Shown here in pieces: positions 44,607 to 53,603 of a DNA stretch of 64,000 nt (positions are counted from its first letter, which is position 1; each line of letters opens with the position of its first letter). This stretch comes from Halobacillus salinus (GTDB lineage: Bacteria > Bacillota > Bacilli > Bacillales > Halobacillaceae). The translations under genes were made by a program, and so were the position numbers. Location of the stretch: contig NZ_SRJC01000003.1 of NCBI RefSeq assembly GCF_004684905.1, forward strand, positions 186,001 to 250,000, given 5' to 3'. The notes beneath the pieces were generated by a model that saw only the letters and a list, made by a program, of their open reading frames with translations, was not told the origin of the DNA and made no database searches.

Positions 44607-45248
44607 ATGCTAGAAAGTTATTATACCGTAAAACCAGAAGGTTCGGATGAAGTAACCATCCAGAAATCCCGCTTCATCGGCTACGTGAAACGCTGCGAGA
44701 CCGAAGAAGAAGCGCAAGCATTCATACAAGAGATCAAACAGAAACATAGCGATGCGACCCATAATTGCTCTGCCTATATGATCGGCGAACATGACCTGAT
44801 CCAAAAGGCCAATGATGACGGTGAACCGAGCGGAACGGCCGGCGTGCCTATTCTTGAAGTCCTGAAGAAAAGGGGCTTGAAAGACACCGCCATCGTCGTG
44901 ACCCGCTACTTCGGTGGCATTAAGCTAGGAGCTGGCGGTCTGATTCGCGCGTACGGAGGAACCGCTTCTCAAGCGATCGAAACGACAGGAGTGGTCCGTC
45001 GCCAACTGATGAAACAAGTAAAAGTCACCCTTCCTTATCACCTACTCGGTAAAGTCGAAAACGAAGTCCGCAACTCTTCGTACACATTGGATACGATTAA
45101 CTATTTGGAAAATGTGGAATTAGTAATATATGTAGAAAGTGGACAAGAACAAGCTTTCGAAGATTGGATGGTGAACTTGACGAGTAATCATGCCGAACTT
45201 GCGCATGGTGAACCAACTTACGTTGAATTCGATGTCACCTCTGAGTGA
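44607..45248 (+). CDS. yvyE: YigZ/IMPACT family protein (YvyE)
   Basis: A 213-residue protein: N-terminal UPF0029 domain (SRFIGYVKRCETEEEAQAFIQEIKQKHSDATHNCSAYMIG, DGEPSGTAGVPILEVLKKRGL, VTRYFGGIKLGAGGLIRAYGG) and a C-terminal DUF1949 ferredoxin-like domain. Relatives bind ribosomes or regulate translation; the bacterial role is unsettled. Divergent from degS, as in B. subtilis. ATG 44607 follows TAGGAGG. Confidence 0.92.
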   Translation: MLESYYTVKPEGSDEVTIQKSRFIGYVKRCETEEEAQAFIQEIKQKHSDATHNCSAYMIGEHDLIQKANDDGEPSGTAGVPILEVLKKRGLKDTAIVVTRYFGGIKLGAGGLIRAYGGTASQAIETTGVVRRQLMKQVKVTLPYHLLGKVENEVRNSSYTLDTINYLENVELVIYVESGQEQAFEDWMVNLTSNHAELAHGEPTYVEFDVTSE

Positions 45249-45264
45249 AGGAGAAGGAAAGTAA

Positions 45265-46275
45265 ATGAAAAATAGGAAGTTCAAAATTCTATTATGGACG
45301 ATTCCAGCCGTTCTATTACTAGGTATTGGTGCGGCTGCGGGATATATTGCGTATGTGACGCAGGAGGTCAAGGAGACGGTGACCGCCTCACACGTAGAGC
45401 TCGACCGTGGTGAAAAATCCAAGATGCGTGTCGAGACCGTCAACCCCGTAGCCGACCACACTTCCGTCTTGTTTGTCGGCGTCGATGACAGCGAGAAGCG
45501 CTCCTCAGGCGGTGATCGCAGCGCGTTATCCGACGCCCTCATATTAGCGACGTTCAATAATGACGACCAGTCCGTCAAAATGCTCAGCATCCCCCGCGAC
45601 TCTTACACGTACATCCCAGAAATCGGCTACAAAGACAAAATCACACACGCCCATGCATTCGGCGGCATCGACGCTACGGTAGAAGCCGTGGAAGGCCTCT
45701 TGAATGTTCCCGTCGACTATTATGTACGACTCAACTTCAATTCATTCGTAGATTTCGTCAATTCGATCGGCGGAGTCGAGTACGATGTCCCATTTGCTTT
45801 GACTGAACAAAACAGTCGGGACAACAACGGGGCGATCGAATTGGAAGAAGGAGAACAAACCTTGAACGGTGAAGAAGCACTCGCCTTAGCCCGGACAAGG
45901 AAATACGATAACGACCTCAAGCGTGGACAAAGACAAATGGAGCTGGTCCAGGAAATCGTCAAACAGTCCATCTCGACGAATACGGTGCGCAACCTGGACG
46001 ACATTCTTCAGTCGATAGAAGACAACATGAGTACTAACTTGTCCTTCAGCCAAATTATTCAGTTCAACAAGTATTTCACTCAGAAAGACAATCTCGCTTT
46101 TGATACGATGCAGCTGACAGGAGAAGGCATGTACAAAGAAGGCATTTGGTACTTTGATGTGAACGAACAGAACCTTCAGGAAAAAACAGCTACACTGCAG
46201 AGTCACTTAGAACTCGGCGGCTCTGTCACGGAAACAGCTACCGATGATGATCCGGATAACGAGGAATCGAGCTGA
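45265..46275 (+). CDS. LytR-CpsA-Psr (LCP) family wall-polymer ligase
   Basis: A 336-residue protein: N-terminal membrane anchor (residues ~8-28), then an extracytoplasmic LCP domain with DHTSVLFVGVDDSEK, LSIPRDSYTYIPEIGYKDKITHAHAFGG and ALARTRKYDNDLKRGQRQMELVQEIV, including the arginines that bind polyprenyl pyrophosphate. Members attach teichoic acids or other anionic polymers to peptidoglycan. It starts 16 bp after yvyE and faces tagO, which makes the lipid carrier for the same pathway. Confidence 0.92.
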   Translation: MKNRKFKILLWTIPAVLLLGIGAAAGYIAYVTQEVKETVTASHVELDRGEKSKMRVETVNPVADHTSVLFVGVDDSEKRSSGGDRSALSDALILATFNNDDQSVKMLSIPRDSYTYIPEIGYKDKITHAHAFGGIDATVEAVEGLLNVPVDYYVRLNFNSFVDFVNSIGGVEYDVPFALTEQNSRDNNGAIELEEGEQTLNGEEALALARTRKYDNDLKRGQRQMELVQEIVKQSISTNTVRNLDDILQSIEDNMSTNLSFSQIIQFNKYFTQKDNLAFDTMQLTGEGMYKEGIWYFDVNEQNLQEKTATLQSHLELGGSVTETATDDDPDNEESS

Positions 46276-46299
46276 TCCCTGCCTTTCATCGAATATAGT

Positions 46300-46345
46300 T
46301 TAAAACGCCCTTCAGAAGGTCTTCCTTCTACAGGGCGTTTTTTAT
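46300..46345 (+). terminator. terminator of the first LCP gene
   Basis: Stem AAAACGCCCT / AGGGCGTTTT with inner AGAAGG/CCTTCT, followed by T6. Confidence 0.8.
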
Positions 46346-46359
46346 TTTCCCAATCCATA

Positions 46360-46402
46360 AAAAAACTCTAGAGCAGCCAAGGAAGGCTGCTCTAGAGATA
46401 AA
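46360..46402 (-). terminator. terminator of tagO
   Basis: Stem CTCTAGAGCAGCC / GGCTGCTCTAGAG followed by T7 on the minus strand. Confidence 0.85.
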
Positions 46403-46413
46403 TATAAATCCGT

Positions 46414-47460
46414 TTATCGTTTTGTCCGATAATCTCTGATCAAATTGAGGATCGGTCTGTAATTTTTGCCGATCAAGCCGGTCATTTCCACGATCATTTC
46501 GATCATGAGCACTAAGCAGAACAAGACAATGGCTGCGCCGAACATCGTCGTTTTCGTGAAGATGACAGCCGCTAAACTGAACAAGGACGCTACAGCGTAT
46601 ATGATCAAGACCGTTTCGGGATGACTGTATCCAAGATTGATCAAGCAATGGTGCAAGTGCGATTTATCTGGTGCAGATAATGGCTTCTTCTGAAGGACAC
46701 GACGGACGATCGCAAACAGCGTGTCCGAAATCGGTACACCGAGAATGATGACGGGAATGATAAAGGAAAACAAGGTAACATTTTTAAATCCTAATAAGGA
46801 CAGCACACTGATCATGAACCCTAAGAACAGAGCTCCTGTATCCCCCATGAAGATCTTGGCAGGATAGAAGTTGTACACAAGGAATCCGACCGTTGCTCCG
46901 AGCATCATAAAACCGGCGAAGACAACAAATACGTTGCCCATCGTAATCGCCATACCGGAAATCGTCAGCAAGGCAATCGAGGAGACGCCTGCTGCAAGAC
47001 CGTCCAGCCCGTCGATCAAGTTGATCGCGTTGGTGATGCCGACAATCCATAATACGGTAATCGGAATACTGAGGATACCGAATTCGATTTGACCGCCGAA
47101 TGGTAAGTTGATGAATTCAACAACCACCCCGCCACTTACGACAACACCTGTCGCAACTAGCTGCCCCAATAGTTTCAGCTTCGGTGACAATTCCATGATG
47201 TCATCCAACACACCGGTAATGACGATGATGGTCGCACCGATCAAGATCGGCCAGGTCAATTCACTTTCCGGGAAAAAGAACAGCATTCCTGTTGCAAAAC
47301 TTAAAAATATGGCCAGTCCACCTAAACGTGGCATGACGATCTGGTGAACCTTCCGATGATTTGGTTGGTCTGTTGCACCTATTTTGACCGCTAATTTCTT
47401 AACAAGCGGTGTTATGAGAATAGAAGCGATCAAGCAAAATAACAAGGCCTTATATTCCAT
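46414..47460 (-). CDS. tagO: undecaprenyl-phosphate GlcNAc-1-phosphate transferase (TagO/WecA type)
   Basis: A 348-residue, roughly ten-helix membrane enzyme that starts wall teichoic acid synthesis by moving GlcNAc-1-P from UDP-GlcNAc to undecaprenyl phosphate. Family motifs: GATDQPNHRKVHQIVMPRLGGLAI, ITGVLDDIMELSPKLKLLGQL, NAINLIDGLDGLAAGVS, FLGFMISVLSLLG and the late HLHHCLINLGYS. ATG 47460 follows GAGGAGGG. Convergent with the upstream LCP gene. Confidence 0.93.
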   Translation of the reverse strand: MEYKALLFCLIASILITPLVKKLAVKIGATDQPNHRKVHQIVMPRLGGLAIFLSFATGMLFFFPESELTWPILIGATIIVITGVLDDIMELSPKLKLLGQLVATGVVVSGGVVVEFINLPFGGQIEFGILSIPITVLWIVGITNAINLIDGLDGLAAGVSSIALLTISGMAITMGNVFVVFAGFMMLGATVGFLVYNFYPAKIFMGDTGALFLGFMISVLSLLGFKNVTLFSFIIPVIILGVPISDTLFAIVRRVLQKKPLSAPDKSHLHHCLINLGYSHPETVLIIYAVASLFSLAAVIFTKTTMFGAAIVLFCLVLMIEMIVEMTGLIGKNYRPILNLIRDYRTKR

Positions 47461-47964
47461 AAAGACCCTCCTCGAATATAGTATATCCTTCTCTGTATAT
47501 CGTAAGTAAATCAGTTATTTCCAAGTCCACGCGAATATTCCGTGACGCTTAACGCAAGCTAATTTCTAATGAATTATAGCACATCCCCTTATATAAGATA
47601 ATACCCCTTCTTGTTTATTTTCTGCTATCCCCAAATCAACATTTTCAAACATAATCCACTGTTTTTCATTCTAAAGTCTGAAAATTGTACAGGTATATAG
47701 ACTTACGGGAATGGTTTATCTACTACGAAGTATTCGACGTCTTAGCTGTAAACCCTTGGAAGTTAAATCGACAATTTTTTTGGGTACTCTACAGATAGGA
47801 CACCGAGTGTGAAAAATCTACTTAACCCTTATACCCTTTTCTCAATCGTTGAACCTTTTATGGGAAGCTAGATGTTTTTGACATCACAAAATTGTTGCTT
47901 CCTTCTACTCAAAAACATTAGAATGGGTAACGCACTCTATCTACCTTTAGGAGGATTTTACTGT
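47461..47964. other. intergenic region with no gene seen
   Basis: About 500 bp between divergent tagO and the amino-acid permease. It is AT-rich. I found no convincing gene, riboswitch or T-box; the permease's ribosome binding site (AGGAGG) is at its right end. Promoters are presumably here, but none stands out. Confidence 0.5.
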
Positions 47965-49425
47965 ATGGACACAGAGAGGAAAAAACTCGAGAAATCACTG
48001 AAGCCCCATTGGGTTTGGGCTATTGCCTTCGGATCAGCGATCGGCTGGGGAGCTTTCGTACTACCGACAGATTGGATCAGTCAAGCCGGACCCGTCGGCG
48101 TTGTAATCGGCATTTTACTTGGCGCAGCCCTCATGATGATTATCGGGGTCAGTTATGGATTTTTAATCGAGAAATTCCCGGTCACAGGGGGAGAATTCGC
48201 TTATGCATACATCGGATTCGGAAGGATATTTGCATTCATAGCGGGATGGTTCCTGACGTTAGGCTACACTTGTATCGTGGCGCTGAACGCTTCCGCCTTA
48301 GCTCTACTTGCGAAGTTCTTATTCCCTGATTTCGTACGCACAGGTAACCTTTATACGGTTGCCGGTTACGAGGTTTCTATTATTCAAATCGCAATAGCGA
48401 GTATCGCTCTTATATTATTCGCTTTTCTGAACATCAGAGGAGCTAGTTTTTCTGGTCAGACACAATTTGTATTCAGTATCATTCTAATTATCGGGATCGT
48501 GCTGTTAGCGGTTGGAGCTATATTCTCGGAAGGACCTTCGATCAGCAACGTCCAACCGATGTTCAGCCCTGATCAATCGGTCATCGCATCGATCTTGACA
48601 ATCCTTGCGATTGCACCTTTCGCCTATGTAGGATTCGACAACATCCCGCAGGCGGCGGAAGAATTCCAATTCGAAGCGAAGAAAGCATTTGGTCTTATCA
48701 TTTGGTCACTAGTAGCTGCAGGATTAGCTTACAGTGCAATGATCATCATTACCGCAAGCTCTATGCCTTGGCAGTCCCTGCTCGTTCAGATCCAGGAAAC
48801 CGGATCGGTCTGGGGAACAGGTGATGCGATAGAAAGTTATATGGGACGTATCGGTGTATTCGTCATCGCCGCCGCTGTCACGATGGGAATCTTCACAGGA
48901 TTGAACGGTTTCTATCTATCAGCAAGCCGCCTGACGTTCGCGATGGGTCGTGCACGCATCCTGCCGGAAATCTTCCGGAAGCTGCACCCTGAGCACCACA
49001 CACCATATGTAGGAATCTTGTTCACGATGGCGCTATGCTTGATTGCTCCGTGGTTCGGACGAGAGGCACTATTATGGGTCGTAGACATGTCGTCAACTGG
49101 TGTCGCAATCGCGTACTTCTTCTGTACAGCGACCGCCTATAAGTTCTTCCGCTGGTCTCGGAATCAACCAGACGGAGATTTCCACAAAGCCGTTGCTCCT
49201 GGGAGAAAATTATTATCTCTAATCGGAATGATCAGTGCGATCGGCTTCTTGGTTCTGTTATTGCTACCATGGTCCCCGGCTTCCCTAGGTAAAGAATCGT
49301 ATATTGCCTTAGGAATTTGGATCGTGATCGGTATCGTGTTCTATCTATTGAATGCGAAACGATACAACCAGATCTCAAGAAAAGATATGAACTACCTTAT
49401 TCTAGAAAAAGAAGAAATTCAGTAA
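47965..49425 (+). CDS. APC-superfamily amino-acid permease
   Basis: A 486-residue, twelve-helix transporter. The first helix carries the APC substrate motif FGSAIGWGAFVLPTDWI; further motifs are FPVTGGEFAYAYIGFGRIFAFIAGW, FAYVGFDNIPQAAEEF and a late TGLNGFYLSASRLTFAMGRARILPEIFRKLHP. This looks like the uncharacterised YveA/YhdG-like part of the family; the substrate is unknown. ATG 47965 is preceded by AGGAGG; the frame runs 31 codons further up without a site. A single gene. Confidence 0.88.
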   Translation: MDTERKKLEKSLKPHWVWAIAFGSAIGWGAFVLPTDWISQAGPVGVVIGILLGAALMMIIGVSYGFLIEKFPVTGGEFAYAYIGFGRIFAFIAGWFLTLGYTCIVALNASALALLAKFLFPDFVRTGNLYTVAGYEVSIIQIAIASIALILFAFLNIRGASFSGQTQFVFSIILIIGIVLLAVGAIFSEGPSISNVQPMFSPDQSVIASILTILAIAPFAYVGFDNIPQAAEEFQFEAKKAFGLIIWSLVAAGLAYSAMIIITASSMPWQSLLVQIQETGSVWGTGDAIESYMGRIGVFVIAAAVTMGIFTGLNGFYLSASRLTFAMGRARILPEIFRKLHPEHHTPYVGILFTMALCLIAPWFGREALLWVVDMSSTGVAIAYFFCTATAYKFFRWSRNQPDGDFHKAVAPGRKLLSLIGMISAIGFLVLLLLPWSPASLGKESYIALGIWIVIGIVFYLLNAKRYNQISRKDMNYLILEKEEIQ

Positions 49426-49430
49426 ATGTT

Positions 49431-49470
49431 TAAGCACCTTGTTCTGTGATAGAGCAAGGTGCTTTGTTTT
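49431..49470 (+). terminator. terminator of the permease gene
   Basis: Stem AGCACCTTG / CAAGGTGCT followed by TTGTTTT. Confidence 0.75.
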
Positions 49471-49640
49471 ACGTATGAATTCCTTCTGTTTTCACGAATA
49501 ATAAAAGAGAATGACCAGGAACTAAGACTTGTTATATCCATAATTTACAGAAACACGTTCAATATGGCTTCCTACTTTCGGTCCTTTTCGAGTGTGGTAC
49601 AATATTTTGTGAACTACTCAGAAATTGAGGTGTTTTGTCA

Positions 49641-50642
49641 ATGAAGAAAAGAATTCGTCGAAGAAAGAATATTAAAAAGCGTAGAAGAAGAATCGCAGCA
49701 GTCATTTTGCTCGTGCTTGGTCTTGGAGTCGGTATCGCCATCTATTACACTTCTCAAATATATAGTGCTTCTTATAAAGATTTGGACAGAGGAGAAAAAT
49801 CCGCCGTCCGGGAAGAAGCGGTTGATATAGGAGAGGATCCTATCTCTCTTTTACTATTAGGTGTAGAAGATTACTCTTCTAATGGGGAAAATGGCCGGGC
49901 GGACACCCAAATTGTGCTGACCCTTAATCCGAAAACGGAAGAAATGACGATGACAAGTATCCCGAGGGACACACGTGTCGAGATCCCTGCTGAAAAAGTT
50001 GGCGAAGAGTATGCAGGAAAGCATAAACTCAATGCCACCTATTCTTTAGGTGCCCTAACAGGTTATGGAGCAGAGAAGCTTGCTGTCGAGACCGTGGAGG
50101 ACTACTTGAACATCCCAATCGACAAGTATGCCACCATCAACTTTGAAGGGTTCATGGAAGTCGTCGATCTCTTCGGAGGCGTAACGATCGACGTGAAGAA
50201 GCCGTTCTGGGAGCGAAGTACTGTCGACCGTAGTAACATCATCGAATTCGAAGAAGGACCGACGGAAATGGACGGCGAAGAAGCTCTCGCCTTTGTCCGA
50301 ATGAGAAAACGTGATGTCGCTGTCGAATACCCAAGAGATGAAAGACAACGTCAATTCATCAAAGCTACCGTAGATCAAGCAATCTCAGCTGGTACCATCT
50401 TCAAGATGAATCAGCTATCTGACATCGTCGGAGACAACATCTCCACAAACATGTCCCTAAGAGAAATTTATTCCTTTCAAAAAGCCTTCTCTTCAGAAGA
50501 GCTGACGACAGAAACAATTAAGATCGACGGAGTAAACGAAAGACTCGAAGACGGGCTATTCTACTTCGTACCTGACGAAGAAAGTCTCGATGAAGTCAAA
50601 ACTGAACTACAAAACCGCTTAGAATATACACCATCATACTAA
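49641..50642 (+). CDS. LCP family wall-polymer ligase, second copy
   Basis: A 333-residue protein with a very basic N-terminus (KKRIRRRKNIKKRRRR), one membrane anchor (~18-38) and an LCP domain: ISLLLLGVEDYSSNGENGRADTQIVLTLNPKTEEMTMTSIPRDTRVEI, YATINFEGFMEVVDLFGGV, ALAFVRMRKRDVAVEYPRDERQRQFI. It has the conserved Asp/Arg residues, so it is likely active. ATG 49641 follows GAGGTG. Together with the other LCP protein and TagO it points to a teichoic or teichuronic acid attachment function. Confidence 0.92.
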   Translation: MKKRIRRRKNIKKRRRRIAAVILLVLGLGVGIAIYYTSQIYSASYKDLDRGEKSAVREEAVDIGEDPISLLLLGVEDYSSNGENGRADTQIVLTLNPKTEEMTMTSIPRDTRVEIPAEKVGEEYAGKHKLNATYSLGALTGYGAEKLAVETVEDYLNIPIDKYATINFEGFMEVVDLFGGVTIDVKKPFWERSTVDRSNIIEFEEGPTEMDGEEALAFVRMRKRDVAVEYPRDERQRQFIKATVDQAISAGTIFKMNQLSDIVGDNISTNMSLREIYSFQKAFSSEELTTETIKIDGVNERLEDGLFYFVPDEESLDEVKTELQNRLEYTPSY

Positions 50643-50650
50643 AAATAGCA

Positions 50651-50692
50651 CCAAAAAGAGGAAGGGCATCCCCCTTCCTCTTTTTTTGTTTT
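50651..50692 (+). terminator. terminator of the second LCP gene
   Basis: Stem AAAAAGAGGAAGGG / CCCTTCCTCTTTTT followed by further T. Confidence 0.85.
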
Positions 50693-50731
50693 TCTAATTC
50701 ATTCTCTGTCGGTTCTCGGATGAAGAGTGTC

Positions 50732-50852
50732 GGTGTTGGAGAAACGATTCGCTTTCCGCGGGCGTCCGGTGAGCCTCCTCGATTCCTACGGTCTTTGTGG
50801 GGTCTCACCCTGTACTTTGATCCCGCAGGAGTCTACTCGTTTCTCCAACACC
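50732..50852. repeat. interspersed ~120-bp repeat, copy A
   Basis: Bounded by inverted repeats GGTGTTGGAGAAACG / CGTTTCTCCAACACC (one internal mismatch at most). The interior has the blocks CTTTCCGCGGGCGTCCG, GAGCCTCCTCG, GTGGGGTCTCA and CCCGCAGGAGTCT. I recall this block order as common in Bacillaceae genomes. Related copies are at 50953-51070 (opposite orientation) and 58323-58443. Confidence 0.85.
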
Positions 50853-50952
50853 TTTACCGTAATAGGTTGAACCTCTATTACTCCTCATCAAAGAAAAACA
50901 CATGTAGTACCTTCTATTTTCGTAAGGTTCTGTTTATGCTTTTGTCATAAAG

Positions 50953-51070
50953 TGGGGTGGAAAACAGGGAGACTCCAGCGGGATGCACGGACAACGGCGA
51001 GACCCCACAGGGCGCAAAGCCCGAGGAGGCTCGGCGTCCGCCGCGGAACGCGAGCTGTTTTCCACCCCAC
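50953..51070. repeat. interspersed ~120-bp repeat, copy B (inverted)
   Basis: The same internal blocks in reverse orientation (GGAGACTCCAGCGGGAT, CGAGACCCCACAG, CGAGGAGGCTCGG, CGTCCGCCGCGGAA), bounded by different inverted ends GTGGGGTGGAAAACAG / CTGTTTTCCACCCCAC. An outer inverted repeat AAGGTTCTGTTTA (50924-50936) / TAAACAGAACCTT (51084-51096) brackets it, so the whole unit can form a long nested stem. Confidence 0.85.
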
Positions 51071-51111
51071 GGTCCACTTCCTCTAAACAGAACCTTTCTC
51101 CACTCAAACGA

Positions 51112-51146
51112 AAACCTCCATGTACAAATAATACATGGAGGTTGCT
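51112..51146 (-). terminator. terminator of the DUF2187 gene
   Basis: Stem AACCTCCATGTA / TACATGGAGGTT followed by TTCG on the minus strand; T-run is short. Confidence 0.65.
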
Positions 51147-51147
51147 A

Positions 51148-51357
51148 TTACTCTTCTATAACACGGTAGTTGGTATGAGCCACAACTGTTCTCTCATATT
51201 CGAAATCAATTTCATCCAAGTTATCCATAATCGTCAAATCAACAATAACGGAACGCTGACATTGACTCGGAATAACTCGACCTGTAAATGTAATATCGTT
51301 TCTCTCAAAGCTTACGACTTGACCCACTTCAGCAATACGATCATCTGGTTGTATCAT
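51148..51357 (-). CDS. DUF2187 family protein (YkvS-like)
   Basis: A 69-residue acidic beta protein with the DUF2187 pattern: AEVGQVVSFERNDITFTGRVI, SVIVDLTIMDN, EYERTVVAHTNYRVIEE. The fold is KOW/SH3-like and its role is unknown. A single gene with a terminator. Confidence 0.8.
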   Translation of the reverse strand: MIQPDDRIAEVGQVVSFERNDITFTGRVIPSQCQRSVIVDLTIMDNLDEIDFEYERTVVAHTNYRVIEE

Positions 51358-51596
51358 AACTTCCTACCCTTCCCCTGTCTAATAATGGTTTAATTATTTT
51401 TTTGTCTCTAAATTTTACTGACAATTCAAATAAAAAAGATTTACAGGATATATTACTTTATTTGACAAAAAATTTCAAGTGAAAACTTTTCATGACAAAA
51501 ACCCTGAAAGAACTATAAAATCCGAGCCTTCATCCCCCAGCTTATTCAAGCTTTCTATTATGCGTTCATGCTCTAGTCAGCCCAAACCAAAGAAAA

Positions 51597-51630
51597 AGAG
51601 TAAGCACCCCTTTTATTTATAAAAGGGTAC
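51597..51630 (-). terminator. terminator overlapping the malR stop
   Basis: Stem AAGTACCCTTTTAT / AAAAGGGGTGCTT, then CTCTTTTT on the minus strand. Confidence 0.65.
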
Positions 51631-52650
51631 TTCTCTTTCCTTTGTGGAGGCACGATACTCGATTTGATAAGGAATGATGATCCTCTTCGCCGGCTCCGAT
51701 TTATTTTTCACTTTTTCAATCAGACACTTCGCACCCTGAAGGCCGAGCTCATAAATCTTGATGTCGACCGTCGTCAATGGCGGACGTGTTATCTCCGATA
51801 AGTAGACGTTATTGAAGCTGACAAGCGATATATCCTCCGGCACAAGCTTGCCACACTTCTCTAGCATGCTGACAACACCGATACTCATCAAATCATCGGT
51901 CACGACGAGTCCTGTCGGAGGTTCCGGTAGGGCGAACAATTCGTTCACGGCTTGTTGGCCACCTGACTCCAGAAACTCTTCATGGATCCGGTACTCATCT
52001 AGAAACGGAAGGCCAGCTTCTTCCAGAGCTAGTTGATACCCTTTCATCCGATCGACCGTCACGACTAGATCTGTCGAGCCACCGATGAAAGCAATCCGTT
52101 CATGCCCTTGCTTGATCAGGTGTTCAGTGATTTCTTTACCACCACGGACGTTATCATTGTCGACATGCGTAATTTCATCAATCCGCTCGTACGGCTTACC
52201 GATGACGACGAATGGAAAATCGTGCTCCAGCAAGAAGTTGACGACCGGGTCGTTCAACTGCGAATACAGAAGGATGATGCCATCCGTACGGTTGGAGTTC
52301 ACCATACGCTGTACCCCTTCTAATATCTCTTCCGTCGATTCTCCTGTATTTAATAGAAGAGAGTAGTCCATTTTATGTGCGATGCTGCTGATACCACGCA
52401 GAACTTCTGGAAAGAACGGGTTCTGCAAAGCCTTATCCGCTCCAGCCGGCATCACGACACCAATAGACTGGCTCGACTTGTTGGCTAGACTGCGCGCATT
52501 CGCGTTCGGATGATAGCCCATTTCCTTCATCGCTTTCTTCACCCGCTTCTTCGTGGAAGCGCTGATTCGCGGATGATCCGCGATGACGCGGGATACCGTC
52601 GAAGGGGCTACGCCTGCTGCTTTGGCTACGTCTTTAATTGTGACTCCCAT
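51613..52650 (-). CDS. malR: LacI-family regulator of maltodextrin use (MalR-like)
   Basis: A 345-residue repressor: N-terminal LacI helix-turn-helix and hinge (TIKDVAKAAGVAPSTVSRVIADHPRISASTKKRVKKAMKEMGYHPNANARSLA) and a periplasmic-binding-protein-like sensor domain (IGVVMPAGADKALQNPFFPEVLRGI...). It is the last gene of the malE-malF-malG-malR strand, and LacI-type palindromes sit in the malE promoter. Inducer presumably maltose or maltodextrin, by analogy with MalR. ATG 52650 follows AGAGGGTG. Confidence 0.88.
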   Translation of the reverse strand: MGVTIKDVAKAAGVAPSTVSRVIADHPRISASTKKRVKKAMKEMGYHPNANARSLANKSSQSIGVVMPAGADKALQNPFFPEVLRGISSIAHKMDYSLLLNTGESTEEILEGVQRMVNSNRTDGIILLYSQLNDPVVNFLLEHDFPFVVIGKPYERIDEITHVDNDNVRGGKEITEHLIKQGHERIAFIGGSTDLVVTVDRMKGYQLALEEAGLPFLDEYRIHEEFLESGGQQAVNELFALPEPPTGLVVTDDLMSIGVVSMLEKCGKLVPEDISLVSFNNVYLSEITRPPLTTVDIKIYELGLQGAKCLIEKVKNKSEPAKRIIIPYQIEYRASTKEREVPFYK

Positions 52651-52733
52651 TTCTATCACCCTCTGTTATGAAAACGTTATCTTTATTGTAACCGATTCTG
52701 TCGAAAATTGCAGATGATCGGCTGTAAATGAAG

Positions 52734-52767
52734 AGAAGCGGATTGATTTGCAATCCGCTTCTTCCCT
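52734..52767 (-). terminator. hairpin between malG and malR
   Basis: Stem GAAGCGGATTG / CAATCCGCTTC, loop CAAAT; followed by TCTTC, so weak. Confidence 0.5.
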
Positions 52768-52768
52768 T

Positions 52769-53602
52769 TTATCCCTTCGTGCCTCCAGCTGTAAGACCAG
52801 ATACGAAGTACTTTTGTAGAGATAAGAACATAATCGCAATCGGGATCGCAATCATAACGGACCCTGCTGCGAACTTGGTGAATTCGTTACCGAACTGATC
52901 GGCAATCAGTTCATACAGACCAACCGCCAACGTGAACTTCTCTTCTGTACGAAGAAGTACACGGGCTAAGATGAAGTCTGTGAAAGGAATGATGAACGTA
53001 AATAGAGATACAACAGCAATCATCGGTTTTGCAAGTGGCATGACGATCTGCCAGAAGATACGGAAGTTGCCGGCACCATCCATACGAGCGGATTCATCCA
53101 GCTCTTTCGGAATGGTATCGAGGTATCCCTTCATTAAATACGTGTTCATCGGAATCGCTCCACCTGTGTAAACAAGAATCAACGCAAGGTGCGTATCCAA
53201 TAGTCCAGTCAGGTTAGCAAGTGCATAGATTGCAATCAAGGCTGCGAAGTTCGGTATCATCTGCAGGATCAAGAACGTCATCAGGCCGTTTTTACGACCG
53301 ACGAAGCGGAACCTTGAGAACGAGTATGCTGTCAGGCAAACCATGATGACGGAGAGAACCATCGTGATGATACAGACTTTCAGCGTGTTCCAGTACCAGA
53401 TCAAATAGTTGCTGTTCTCTAAGTCAAACAAATCCTTGTAGTGCTTAAGCGTTGCATCAGCCGGGAAGATCGACGACCCGGACAAGCTGTTCCCTGGGTT
53501 GAAGGAAGAACCGATAACCCAAAGGATCGGATACAGGATAATCGCTGACACGATGATAATGACGATATACGACAGTGTAAGTTGTAGTGTTTTTCCTTTC
53601 AT
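52769..53602 (-). CDS. malG: maltodextrin ABC transporter permease MalG
   Basis: A 277-residue, six-helix permease. The cytoplasmic EAA loop that contacts the ATPase reads TIPKELDESARMDGAGNFRIFWQIVMPLAKP; the N-terminal periplasmic segment contains GSSFNPGNSL. Its start is next to the malF stop (overlapping region). The transport ATPase (MsmX/MalK type) is not in this cluster, as is usual in Bacillaceae where MsmX is shared. Confidence 0.92.
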   Translation of the reverse strand: MKGKTLQLTLSYIVIIIVSAIILYPILWVIGSSFNPGNSLSGSSIFPADATLKHYKDLFDLENSNYLIWYWNTLKVCIITMVLSVIMVCLTAYSFSRFRFVGRKNGLMTFLILQMIPNFAALIAIYALANLTGLLDTHLALILVYTGGAIPMNTYLMKGYLDTIPKELDESARMDGAGNFRIFWQIVMPLAKPMIAVVSLFTFIIPFTDFILARVLLRTEEKFTLAVGLYELIADQFGNEFTKFAAGSVMIAIPIAIMFLSLQKYFVSGLTAGGTKG

Positions 53603-53603
53603 A

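Noticed and set aside
47461-47964. T-box or riboswitch before the amino-acid permease
   Set aside because: No T-box sequence (AGGGTGG-type) or known aptamer blocks, and no terminator before the gene.
50596-50950. Short frames within the interspersed repeat copy A
   Set aside because: They translate the repeat itself, with no start signals; the repeat is noncoding.
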